Shown: positions 12,889 through 23,500 of the stretch, one piece after another
Layout of the letters: each line of letters starts with the position of its first letter
How positions within the stretch are numbered: position 1 is the stretch's first letter
DNA from: Castanea sativa
Lineage: Eukaryota > Streptophyta > Magnoliopsida > Fagales > Fagaceae
DNA: 64,000 nt
Assembly: GCF_040712315.1 (NCBI RefSeq)
Contig: NC_134023.1
Span: forward strand, 18,862,078 to 18,926,077
Direction of reading: 5' to 3'
Translations under genes and position numbers: made by a program
The notes under the pieces: generated by a model
The model's database searches: none
Told to the model about the DNA's origin: nothing
What the model saw: only the letters and a program-made list of their open reading frames with translations

Positions 12889-13482
12889 CTACTGCTGGGC
12901 AACGTGGGTCTCCTCTTCCCTCTCCTTAATCATCTGAACAACTTTGGGTTGATAGGTGCAATCCTCGACAAACTTTTCCTTATCAGCTTTTTGAGCCTCC
13001 CCATCACTTTGAAGCAAGGGAGTAAATTTCGTACCATACCGGCCAATACCGCCGGCATTTTCCGTATCGGTAGCTTGGCCGGTACAGAAACGCATCAATT
13101 TCGTTCCAGAAAAAATACCGGCAATACTGGAGTTGTTTCGGCCGTACCGGAAAAAATACCGAATTTCGGCCGGTTAATAGATACTAGTCCGGTACCGACC
13201 TGTAACCCAAAAATGGATTCATCCCTCATGCACTCACCGTCTCTTTTTTCACTAAAGCCAACGGCCTCTGACTAAATCTTGAGTGGCGATGGACAGTGAC
13301 ACAAGCAGCAATATGAACTTAGAACTGAAACTGCAAAACTGAGAGAAACGAGACATAACTGAAAGCTCAAAAGACAAAGCTAAGAAGAGAGAGCTAAAAT
13401 CGTTTGAAATTTGAAAGTGGAGAAGAAATTGTAAAAGAGTATGTGCATGCTAAAATCAATGGCTCTTTCATCGATTTCATCC

Positions 13483-13514
<32 letters not shown>

Positions 13515-14515
13515 TTTCTTTTTTCTCTGTGTATGTGTTTATGTTTTGGTTGCTTTCTCTGTGTTTGTATTTTGGGTAAGGAAGAAGACCTAAAGAAGAG
13601 AAAGACAAGATAGTGACCGGAGGAAAAGAAAAGATATTTGATGGGAATGGGGGAAGAAACGGGTGGATGAGAAAAAAAGGGAAGGAAAAAAAATTTGGTA
13701 GTGAGTGGGACACGTGGAGATGATGTAGGGAAATAAAAGAAAGAAATGCCGTGTGTGGAGGATAAAAAAAGAGAGAAAAAAAAAGGAAAAAAGAAGAAGG
13801 AAATGTTATCACAATATTTTTACAATACTTTTACAATATTGATGAGAAAAATAATAATTTTTTAGAAAGAGAAAAAAGTAATTTTAATAGTATGTTAAAA
13901 TTAAAATCAATATCAATTTTTATCACAATACTTTCACAATAAATCTTAAGTGGTAGGTTATTATTAGCTAATATTGGTGAGAAAAAAATAATTTTTTTAG
14001 AAAGAAAAAAATTGAATTAATTTTTTTTTAACGGCTTTTACCAAACACTCAGCTTTTTCAAAAAACATTTTTTCATACTGCACTTTTTAAAAACCCCATT
14101 TTTTCAAAAAGCCAAATTTTAAAAAGCTGAGCCAAACTCACCCTATATCAATAATTTTATTATTGAAAGATGTGAAAACCAACGACTGTGTGAGAGAGAA
14201 ACGTGTGGAGAAGAAAAAGTAAAAATGCAGCAGTACCAATGAGTGAAAAGATAAGAAAACAGGTGATGTATTTATTGTTTCTTGATTCTTTCATTTGAAG
14301 CTATAGTTTTTATATTATTTTTTTTCACATTTGACAACTTCCCTACCTAGAGGTCCCAGCACGTTAGTGACATCACCATAACTTCATTTTGTACCTTTTA
14401 TTTCTTATCTACTACTTATAACTTATAAGCTTAATTAGTATATTAGTAATTACAAAAAAATATACTAGTAAAAAAATTATTAAAAGGATACTAAATTTAT
14501 TTATTTTAAATGTTA

Positions 14516-14562
<47 letters not shown>

Positions 14563-16520
14563 GCGGTAAACCCGAAACGGTACACCGGTATTGACTGGTA
14601 TCCGAAATATATCGTACCGCTGACCAAACCGATACAACTTCCGGTACGGTATTAACTCCATTGCTTTGAAGGTTAGGGTTGGAATCATCACCAAAAAGCT
14701 CGCCTGTTCCCTTAGTGTAGACGGGGCGGGCTGGAGTTTGGCCTTCAGGGTCTATGGTGATGTGAGTAAGGTCCAAGTCCGAAAAGGAGGCCTTGACTTG
14801 ATGAAGGCAGTCATTGAAACCGTCGGCAAAGGAGGTGCCTAGTTCACTCAGAAGAGCATTGGAATCACGATACTCTTGTATAGCGTCCACCCTTGCCTGA
14901 CGAAGATTATCCTTAATGTCCTTGATCTCCCTCTCCTTATCCTTAGGGACTTTTCTTAGCACTTCAATTGGCTTATCCAATTCACCCCGAAGCTGCTCTG
15001 ACACAGTGAGCTTGTCCTCCTAGACCACCTTTCAGGCCTTCAGCTTCGGTAACTCCGCTTCCGTCGCCTTCGCTTTTGCCCTAAGACGTTCTATCATTGT
15101 CTCTTGGGACAGGTAATGCTCCATCAACCCTTTCATCATAAGGACTCCCTACAGTAACCATAAACCAAGGGTAAGAAAGATAATAATCAATACGACAGAA
15201 AGAAATTAGGACGGATACAAAGCTATGCAAGATTGAAAAGACCTGTCTCCCCATAACTTCGGTGGCGTGGTTGCCCAGATCCTCATAATCTTCATCTTTA
15301 ATAATGGATGTAATTTGTTTAAAGGCATATTGAGAATCCTCGCAAAGGAGGACAGGTAGTTTCTCCTTGACGGGACCCTCCATCAAACCCTTTCCCTTCC
15401 CTAGACAGGGCTTGGGGGGCAACTTGAAGGGGCTAGAAGTTTCACCAGTAGCTGGTCCCGTCACCACCTTGGGCTTTTTAGCCTGACTGTCCACTTTTTT
15501 AGACGGCTTCCTTTTGGTGGACGGGTGAGCCTGACCCGTCTTAGGAGGAAGGCTCTCATCTTGCTATCTTCCATTTCTGCATAAAAATGGACGGAAAGGA
15601 GTAAAAAAAGCTACTAAAATGCTTCAAGACAAATGTTGGGCAATGGACTTACATTGGCGCACTTGTCTGTTGTAGCGACGGGTAGCAGCTATGGATTCAG
15701 GACCGTCACAGTACCAATAGAGAGGGTCTAAAGTGACCAACTTAGCCCACGTTCTCTCTGACAACTTGGTGGTCTTAAAGATTTTTTCCAAAAAACTCCA
15801 CTGCTTAAGGGTGACTTCTGGACGATCTTGAGCTGTAATAAGAGACGGTTAGAATGATTAAACAAAGTTAAAGAATTGAACCTTAGACTGACGGACAGCT
15901 ACCAAACGGGGGCATTATACCCTAGGTTTTGTCTACAGGCATGTATTCTTGCTCATCGGGGTGACACATCCAATCGTTCCCTTGGATGAAAAAGTACCGA
16001 CTCTTCTAGTTCCTATTGGAGTCTAGGGTCTCGCATACTAGCCTAAGTAATAGACTCCTTGGCAAGAAATTGTACATGCCCTTTGATTAGGTAATCTCAA
16101 ACGGATAGTTACAATGGAAGAACTCATCCACTGTTAACCTACACGCCCGGTCAGACATCACACCGTATAAAACTTCCACACCTAGGAAGACTCTCCATGC
16201 ATTTGGAGAGATTTTGGTGACGACCAGTCCTAGATATTGAAGAAGACGACTGTGAAGAGCACTCAATGGGAATCGAAGTCCAACTTTCAACATCTACTCA
16301 TACACTTCGACGTCTTCAACACCCTTTTAGTAACATTTTTCCGACTTGAAGGGTAGACGAATGGGTATGTGGACAGGTATCTAGTACTTCGCCCTAAGCG
16401 TATTGAAGTGTGTTTGTTTGATGGAAGAGACGAAGTCATTGATTGTCCACAAGGGAAGCATGATGAACTCTCTAAGTCCACCAAGACCTATGACAGATTG
16501 AATGGGGGGTTCAACACCAT
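12889..16520 (-). pseudogene. Antisense ORF of the Gypsy element (decayed)
   Basis: Minus-strand coding remains read downward from about 16520. First comes a block resembling the plant transposon-protein/mobile-domain-like segment of Fagales and other Tat elements (YLGLVVTKISPNAWRVFLG at 16087-16293, then NRNWKSRYFF near 16000). Next are a middle segment (15081-15494, with PKVVTGPATGETSSPFKL) and a coiled-coil-like C-terminal part (14672-15004, with RKVPKDKEREIKDIKDNLRQ). The last 40 or so residues lie beyond the nested hAT and end at 12889. Stops, frameshifts and probable introns (15500-15900) separate the pieces. In Tat elements such antisense ORFs are known, but their function is not settled. 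The frame continues through the reconstructed hAT empty site, so it was probably open when the hAT arrived or shortly before. Confidence 0.7.
13007..14671. mobile_element. Nested non-autonomous hAT element
   Basis: The element is 13015-14663 (1649 bp), flanked by a perfect 8-bp duplication CTTTGAAG at 13007-13014 and 14664-14671. The ends are inverted: CAAGGGAGTAAATTTCGTACC on the left, against CAATGGAGTTAATACCGTACC on the minus strand of the right end. Subterminal zones (13028-13200 and 14560-14650) are crowded with CCGGTAC/TACCGG motifs. The interior has no transposase, a (CT)n at about 13489-13513, a (TA)n at 14519-14557, and a roughly 130-bp internal duplication around GAGAAAAATAATAATTTTTT (13840 and 13979). 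It landed inside the antisense ORF of the Gypsy element; removing one target copy and the element leaves that frame open across the site. Confidence 0.9.
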
Positions 16521-16970
16521 CTAGATCATCATTGGAATCACTCTCTGACCTGTCTGTATCTCGTTCCTCATCCCCCTCTGTGGAAGATGAGTAGGCTGAC
16601 GGAACCCTTTCATCGTTGAAGGTGCTAGGGTCTCCCTAACCTGACGGAAACACCTCATCGTAGCCCGCTCCATCGCGGACAAACAATTGTTCACTCTACG
16701 CCTCACTAGATATCTGTTACCTACACGTGACAGATAAAACCTTAAGACTCTATAGGTCTACATAGAAGATGGATAGGCGAATAAAATGACAAAGGAAAAA
16801 CTTGGCATAAAAGGAAGAATACTTACAAACTTGACGACGTAAATAAGGCGAGGGGAAGAGTGTAGAGGACGGTCACACCAGGTAGATGGAACGACGGCGT
16901 GAGAGAGTGGACCGTAGCACTTTGATCAGAAAGAAGGTTGCGCAAAGTAAAAAATGAAAGGGACGAGTAG

Positions 16971-16983
16971 CATATATATAAGG
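16971..16983 (-). promoter_or_regulatory. Possible TATA box of the antisense ORF
   Basis: On the minus strand TTATATATATG lies about 450 bp upstream of the first recognisable antisense coding block, inside the element and close to the 3' LTR. It is a plausible internal promoter; no transcript evidence is available. Confidence 0.4.
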
Positions 16984-17160
16984 GGAATGGCACGGAAGAC
17001 GAAGGGACACTTTGGTCCAAGCAACAAACCACTAAAAACTTGCCACGTGCCCCTATTGCATTAATGGCCCTAGGCTAGCCTGTCAATCAAAATGCGCTTC
17101 CTAAAGCTAGGGTTAGACCGTCACTCCATGGACCCGTCTAAAAAATAGGCGACAAACACA

Positions 17161-17177
17161 TAAAGTGAGGGGGCACT
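17161..17177 (+). promoter_or_regulatory. Polypurine tract
   Basis: TAAAGTGAGGGGGCACT sits immediately before the TG of the 3' LTR, the position and composition expected for the plus-strand primer of a Gypsy element. Confidence 0.8.
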
Positions 17178-17822
17178 TGAAGGGGGTAAAAAATTAGCCA
17201 GACAGACCCGTTCAAGCAAGCCTACTAGAGGCTACAGTGCCAGAACAATGGGACTTCAAAACATATAAACAAGATGACGGATTAAGGCACCAGACGAAGA
17301 GATCACGATGGATGGTACCCCGTAGCGAGCGATTCCATGGTGGACAGAAGATTCCATAGTGGACGGATGATTCCACGGTGGACGGACTCTAGGCACATGG
17401 GCACCAGATTGACGGACATTAAAGCCACGTGGCACCCCCCATGACTTGAGTAAACTCCAAGGAATGCCAAATGAAATATTGTGTGCCCTACGATTAATGG
17501 GATCCCTACATAGGAAGAATCCCGTAAAATACGTACATTTATCAAGATCTTCCTCACAAGGAAAAATCCTCTTGCCCAAGAAATAAAAGTCAACTTTACA
17601 CTACTATAAAAGCCCAAACCCCCAGGAAACAAGGAACACATAACTCATCTCAGTTTTGGCACTCTAGAGTTGTGAAAACTCTCTGACTTGACCTTCAGAG
17701 GGTATTTGGCCGTACCACACTGATACCCTTCGTATGGTTTTCTTCTTCTTTGTGTTGCGCAGGTCTTGTCTAGGGTATGTGAGGATCGTGTAGCTCACTG
17801 ACGGTTTTCATCATCATCATCA
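17178..17822 (+). repeat. 3' LTR
   Basis: This is the complete 645-bp LTR, beginning TGAAGGGGGTAAAAAATT and ending ATCATCATCA before the target duplication TTATG. It pairs with the truncated copy at 8176. Small differences are spread along the alignable length, so the insertion is not very recent. Confidence 0.88.
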
Positions 17823-18540
17823 TTATGAAAATTGATTCGCATCTTATTTGTTCCAGATTTTGTTTATGGATCCTTTTTTATTTTTATTTTTTACCCTTTG
17901 TAATTCGAATCATAAATGTTTATATTGGAAATATTAAGATGTGTCAATAAGTTGAAATACAAAACTCTCGGCATAAATCACTCTTTTTGTTTGCCCATTT
18001 CTTTGTCTAGCTTTTATTTATTTATTTTAAGATTAGGATTGAAATCCCAAATATCCTATTCGACTAATAAATTTTTTCAGTGAAGCTAACTGGAGTCTAC
18101 AATTTAGTTTTATTATATGAGAAAAGTTAACGAATGCCATGTGAACATTAATTTAAGAAATATTTATAAAAACTTTTTATGAGAAAAAAATAAAATTTTA
18201 ACAAATTTTAATATTTTTCATTAAAGTAATACCAAAATATTCCTACAATCATTTATTCACAAATGACTAAGGTAGCTGTTCACTAATCATTAACGATACT
18301 CTTATTTCATTCGTGCCTTAATGAGTATTAAACACGGATCGTGAAAATGACAGCATCGTCAAAATTTCAAAACTTATGTCCGCATCTACCATGGCATAAG
18401 TCACATTCGAGTCAAATCCATCGAAACCGCGTTCATAAGTCCCGAGTTCTTCGTACAAAAAAAGTTCCAAAAATGAAATAACCCACGAAACCGAATCTTC
18501 AACATACGAATTCACGAAATCGTGGTCAATCAAAGTCAAC
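17823..18540. other. Intergenic DNA upstream of the UBP gene
   Basis: I see no gene. The interval begins with the right target duplication of the Gypsy element and becomes the promoter region of the ubiquitin-specific protease gene. The 74-residue minus-strand open frame at 18318-18542 has no recognisable motif and overlaps the promoter. I could not choose a convincing TATA box. Confidence 0.5.
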
Positions 18541-18700
18541 ATTCTCTGTCTCTGTCTTCCTTAAAGACCTTCTCCCCCTCTCTACTAGACTCTATTATTC
18601 CCCAAATCCACTTTCACTCTCTCACTCTCACTCTCACTCTCAGTTGCGAACTGCACGTGACCCACACACTCTCACTCCGACGCCGTTTCACTTCAGGCAG
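18541..18700 (+). other. Untranslated first exon of the UBP gene
   Basis: A CT-rich leader (repeated CACTCTCACTCTCACTCTC near 18610-18640) ends at 18700 in TTCAGGCAG, followed by the strong donor GTACGTCTC. The matching acceptor is at 20260-20261 (CTTGACAG), giving a 1561-bp leader intron. A G-box-like core CACGTGAC occurs at about 18654. The 5' limit of the exon is a guess. Confidence 0.6.
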
Positions 18701-20296
18701 GTACGTCTCTCACTCTCTCTCTCTCTCATTGCACTTCAAACAATGAAGTTAATGGGTGTAATTTGGTGTAAATTTCAGGGCATTTTTTTTTTTTCGTTTG
18801 ATTCTTAAAACTGTAACCCCTAAAATTTTTTTCCACAAAGCTTTATTAGGTTCTGTCTCTGTTCCTTATTTTTTTAGCTTTCGTTTTGGGTTAAGAATCA
18901 TATTCTCAGCTTCCTATGTTTTTGTTTGTTTTTTTCATCCACATAAAAAAGTAAAAACTGACTTGAATCAGAGATGCCTATATTGATGCACAATCTTCTG
19001 TCATAGGAAGAAAACCCTTTACCCTTTTTTGCAAGTTATCAATCAAATCTCTAGTAAACAAGTTGTTGTTTTCTTTTTCATGACTCTTTCTGCAGAATAC
19101 TAATTATACAGTACCTGGGAGTACAATAATGTTGTACTCACATGCTAGTGGGTCTTTCCCAGTGTACACATTAAAGTGGAAAATGGGGTCTCCATTTTTT
19201 AATGACATGGTAAAGAGTAATAATTATTAGGTACTTCCGGAATACAGCTGACGCGGCACTCTGCATAAACCTGATACAAGAATTATTTTTTGAATCTATT
19301 TAGTACTCCTAGAATATAGCAACGTGAATACTAAATAATTGTTTATTTTTATTTTTTATAATAGATTCCTTGCATTTATTGATGTGGGATATCATGTCAC
19401 TATATAAAGCTATGCTTGAGGTACATTCTTAGGGAACCAGATTACTTTCCACCATGGCACTTTAGGATGAGTTCCTCTAATTGCACCCTGCCACTATATT
19501 CTCCTTAAGTAGATTGTTCCCATGTTACATGATCCTCTTGAGTAAAAAAGATACGTAAGGAAAAAACTAATACTTTTGATCTAGCTATGTTTTGGTTTCT
19601 GATCATGATAAAAGCTCAGTTTCACGCTTCCTGCCTATGATGAAATTGGGTTATTGGCTCTCGATGTCACAATCAAGTTCTTCATAAAATCGTGATTTCA
19701 AAACCTGATTTTTTATGTGTAAGTCATATTTCTTGATAAAATCTCAAAAGTAGTTTAATCATGAAATCATAGTTTGTTGCTGCATCCTTTTATTTGATGT
19801 TCTGATTTGTCTTTATATTGAATAGAGGCACTACTGTGATTTCCTAATGGCGTAGTTTATTAGGTTCTCCTATAGTGATAATAGGATTTGGAGGAAACAA
19901 CTAGGCATTTTTGCTTCGATGAATTCAATGGTAGAGATATAGCTCTATTTCTTTTATCTCTTTATTTTCCTTTTGGATTAGCTTTTCATATTTGGAAGAT
20001 GTTCTGCAGTTATATATATTTTCCATAATCCTATTTCAAGTCTGGAAAGAGATAGAGAATCACTTCTTTGTAAAAGGAGACACTGCTGGAAAAATTAAAC
20101 TCAGAATTTGAAATAGCTTGTTTTCTGTTGATGTAAATAATTGCATACTTTTGTACTAAAATAAGTCTGGTGTAGTTTTTCTTTTTCTTTTTTTTTTTCT
20201 TTTTTTTTTCCCTAAGTTTGATTAGTTACATTGTGAATTTTACGAATAAAAAACTTGACAGGTATTCTTGGTGGATCATATTCGGTGTTGCAATTC

Positions 20297-20526
20297 ATGT
20301 TGTTGCCTCTGGATGTTAATTTACGTAGAATTGTTTAGCTTTAATAAGCTATCTCCAGGATAGTGGTTTGGAGAGAATATTGGTCATGAGAATGCTGGTG
20401 GTGACATGCTTGAACCAAGGGAAGCTGATATACCTGTATTGTTTCTTGTCCTGGTTGTGCTCCCTTTGGTTGCTTACATCTTACTTGGAAAATGGAGTGA
20501 GGTTACAAAGAAGAGAGAAAGAATAA
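20297..20526 (+). promoter_or_regulatory. Two upstream ORFs in the UBP leader
   Basis: After leader splicing, the exon from 20262 holds ATG codons before the main start at 20406. One uORF is 20297-20338 (13 codons plus stop). A second starts at 20386, with another in-frame ATG at 20392, and runs to the stop at 20524-20526. It overlaps the beginning of the main coding sequence by 121 nt in another frame. Such an overlapping uORF normally lowers translation of the main frame and forces leaky scanning. Confidence 0.55.
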
Positions 20527-23500
20527 GTTTGCTAGCTCAATTGGCTGCTGAAGAAGCTTTTAAAGCAGAAGCAATGGCTGTGGGTAATGCTATTCCTCTT
20601 GTGTCTTCTTCAAAGAGTGGACTTCATGTGTGTGCGAGATGCTTTGCTCCTGCTAAAACCCGCTGCTCCAGATGCAAATCTATTAGATATTGGTATGTCT
20701 TATTCCTTGTACTTTTATTGCAACAACTATTTTCTTGAGTACTGTATTCTTGCCGTTGTAGGAATTCGATGAAGTAAACAAAGTAGGAAAAATATTGTCA
20801 ATAAGATTAAGAACAGCGTCAAAATCTTTACATCCCCAGATTTGATTGGTAGAACTTTTACTTCACTTGTGAAGAAGTAAAAAATTTTCTGATCATGGAT
20901 GGTGATAATTGCCAGTTCCTGATGAACTATGCCTTGCCCCTGCCCTTCATCTGACATGTGTGTTTATCTCCTTGATTCTGACCTAGGAATTGTCTATTTG
21001 GTCACTCAATAAATGTCCTCCCTCTCTATAGCTTGTCACTGTATATAGTTATGAATGAATCACTGTATAGGAATATTGGAAGACTCTTGGAAGTCTTTGC
21101 CTGAAGTAATATACAAAAGTGAGCTATAGGATATATCCAACTTGGCAATTAAAATCTAGATGTGAATCTTTTAGGAGTAATATTTGAATGGGTTACTTCA
21201 TATAAATCATTTTGGCTTTACTATACATTTTTTACTTGAATTCTTGAAATAGTTTTGTTGATATCGACATACCAGATACCACTACAATTATGAGTCTTGT
21301 TCTTGTAATAGAATGATTACAGTATTAAACTTAGCTATTTTGTGTAAAATAAAATAGAGAACTGAGATGTGGGAGCCCCACTTATTTTGCAATTAAAATT
21401 TTTATTAATAATGAAAAAATTACTTAGGAAAGACAAATATAGCTGTGTTGAGCATAAAATAATCTTTCTCTTCCTCTTGTTCTTCTTTAATACCATTGCT
21501 TCATGTTAGTGTGTGCTTTAAACTTTTAATAATAAGCATGATACTCTGTATGCTGAGGGAACGGACTACAAATTTCCAAATAATTCTGGAAACCTGTTTC
21601 CTTTAAAATGCTAAATATATACCTGCTAGTTTGACTGAAATGTAGAGACTTTTTTGGATACTGATACCCTAATTGAATAATACTCTGACTAGTACCACTT
21701 TCCAACTTTCGCTTTCTATTAATCTTTGATGGTAGTGTTTAGTATGTATTTGAATTGGCCTTGGTTGCACTCTAACTGAACAATCATGGCTTATGAAAAA
21801 TGTGTTTTTTTTTTTGAATAAATAAATATTCATTCTATAGGTTTGTTAGATGCAAATGAGCCAAACTGAGCCAGATACTAGTGTGTCTGAGCTTGGCATG
21901 CTTCCAGCTCAAACAAGCTTCATCAAGCCAGCTTGTGCTTGGCTTATACAAATATTTCCAAGCTTGAGCTCAACTTGGCTTGTTCCACTCAACTTGAAAA
22001 TGACTAATGAGCTCAAATTTAAGATTTTTAGAGTTCAAGCAAAGTTCTTTAGCAGCCTATTCTATTCCTTTTACACTTCTCAGAAAGCTGACAGTCAAAG
22101 GTAAGAAAACAGGAAGGAGATTAAAATAGAGAAAAAAACCGAACAAGTAGCAGCAATGGCAGCTCCATATGGAACTTTGGCATGAGTTCTTGCCGCTGCT
22201 TTAGAAATTGGTGTTGAATTTGGTATGAGGGAGAGGGAGTGAGGGATACAAGTTGCTGGTTGATTTTACTTCACTCTGATCTCTTTGACTGAACCTGGAG
22301 GAGACTTCAATCATTCAACTTTAGCTTCTGAAGGAATCATGTCACTTAGAACTCCAGAAAGTGAATCTTCTTTGATACACGATTCTTGGTATGAAGGATC
22401 ATGTGGTTTAAAATCAAAAGAAAAAGGGATTGTGTTTGAAACAGAAATAAGAAGGAAATGAAGAAATTTACACAGTATTTTTGTATAAATACACAGTGCA
22501 TTAGAATCCTAGGAATTCCCCCTTATTTGAACATATCTGTTTCACCTACAAAAGAAATAAAAGCTAGTGTGCATTTGCAGGTGTTTTATAGTAACTTAAT
22601 TGTTAAATTTGTTAGAAAACATTTAAAAATTTTCAAATCCTTTTTCCAGTGAATTTGTCCTGGATTTTATTTAATCTTGTTCTTTTATTTATTTATTTAT
22701 TTATTTATTTTATATAACTAATTATTCTCTTATATTTTTTACATCATGGTGGCATCGTGGTTTTTCTTGGTTGACTCCATGGTGCAGCCATTGATTTCAC
22801 TGGTCATTTTTGTGGTTTAATTGGAGGTCTAGTAATCTAGTTTCAAAAATGTATCTTTATTCTTATTCAATGTTATTAATTTGTACTGGTTAGTGTTTTG
22901 TAGAAACACTGGCCTATAATGGTTATGGCCAAGCAATTGGAAAAATTTCTTGGAACAATCTAATATCCATTCATCATCCTTTGTTGGCTTTTTGTGGATT
23001 TAAAAATTAAAAGGAAGAAGCACTTTCAATTGCTCCCCCCTACTTAATAAGTATTTTGGTGCCTGTTTTTCTAGAGATGTTAACTATCAAGGTCTTTCAA
23101 GCAATCACTTCACCATCATGGGGAGTGAAAGTACTGAATTCAAGAGTTTTTGGGCCAAACTTTGGGGGCTCCAAAATTTAAAAGTTATAACCCAATTTTT
23201 TTTTTTTTTTTTTAATTTTTAAAATTTTTTTCTAAGTAAAAAACCCAAAACTGTTGTTAGAGAAGCTTCATATTTATTACTTTCATTTGCTCATGCATTT
23301 TCTTTGAACCCTCCCACTTTGCTCTTGCAGGCTTATTGTCTCCTGTTAAACCTATTACCTTTACCTTGACCAGCTCTAGCACAGTCTATTTCTCAATGTT
23401 CTTCATTGTGGTTTTTTTGAATAACCATAGGGGTATAATTACTATGAATAAATTGTGTATGAGCAAAAGTAGCTATGAATCAGTAGATCATCTTCTTTAA

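Larger units (their letters stand above)
8176..17822 (+). mobile_element. Tat-lineage Gypsy LTR retrotransposon, defective
   Basis: Two LTRs in direct orientation (8176-8797 and 17178-17822) bracket reverse transcriptase, RNase H and integrase in that order, the Gypsy gene order. The flanking target duplication is TTATG (8171-8175 and 17823-17827). The match can be read as ATTATG if the LTR's last A is shared. The pol sequence (VDFTDLNRACPKDSYP, YVDDMLVKS) and an antisense ORF between pol and the 3' LTR fit the Tat clade, in which such antisense ORFs are documented. The copy is dead: the end of the 5' LTR, the primer-binding site, gag and protease are missing, and pol has several stops and frameshifts. 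A 47-bp minisatellite and a nested hAT element lie in the 3' part. Confidence 0.92.

Noticed and set aside
18318..18542. 74-codon minus-strand frame upstream of UBP16
   Set aside because: No recognisable motif, overlaps the promoter side of UBP16, and no leader or splice evidence.
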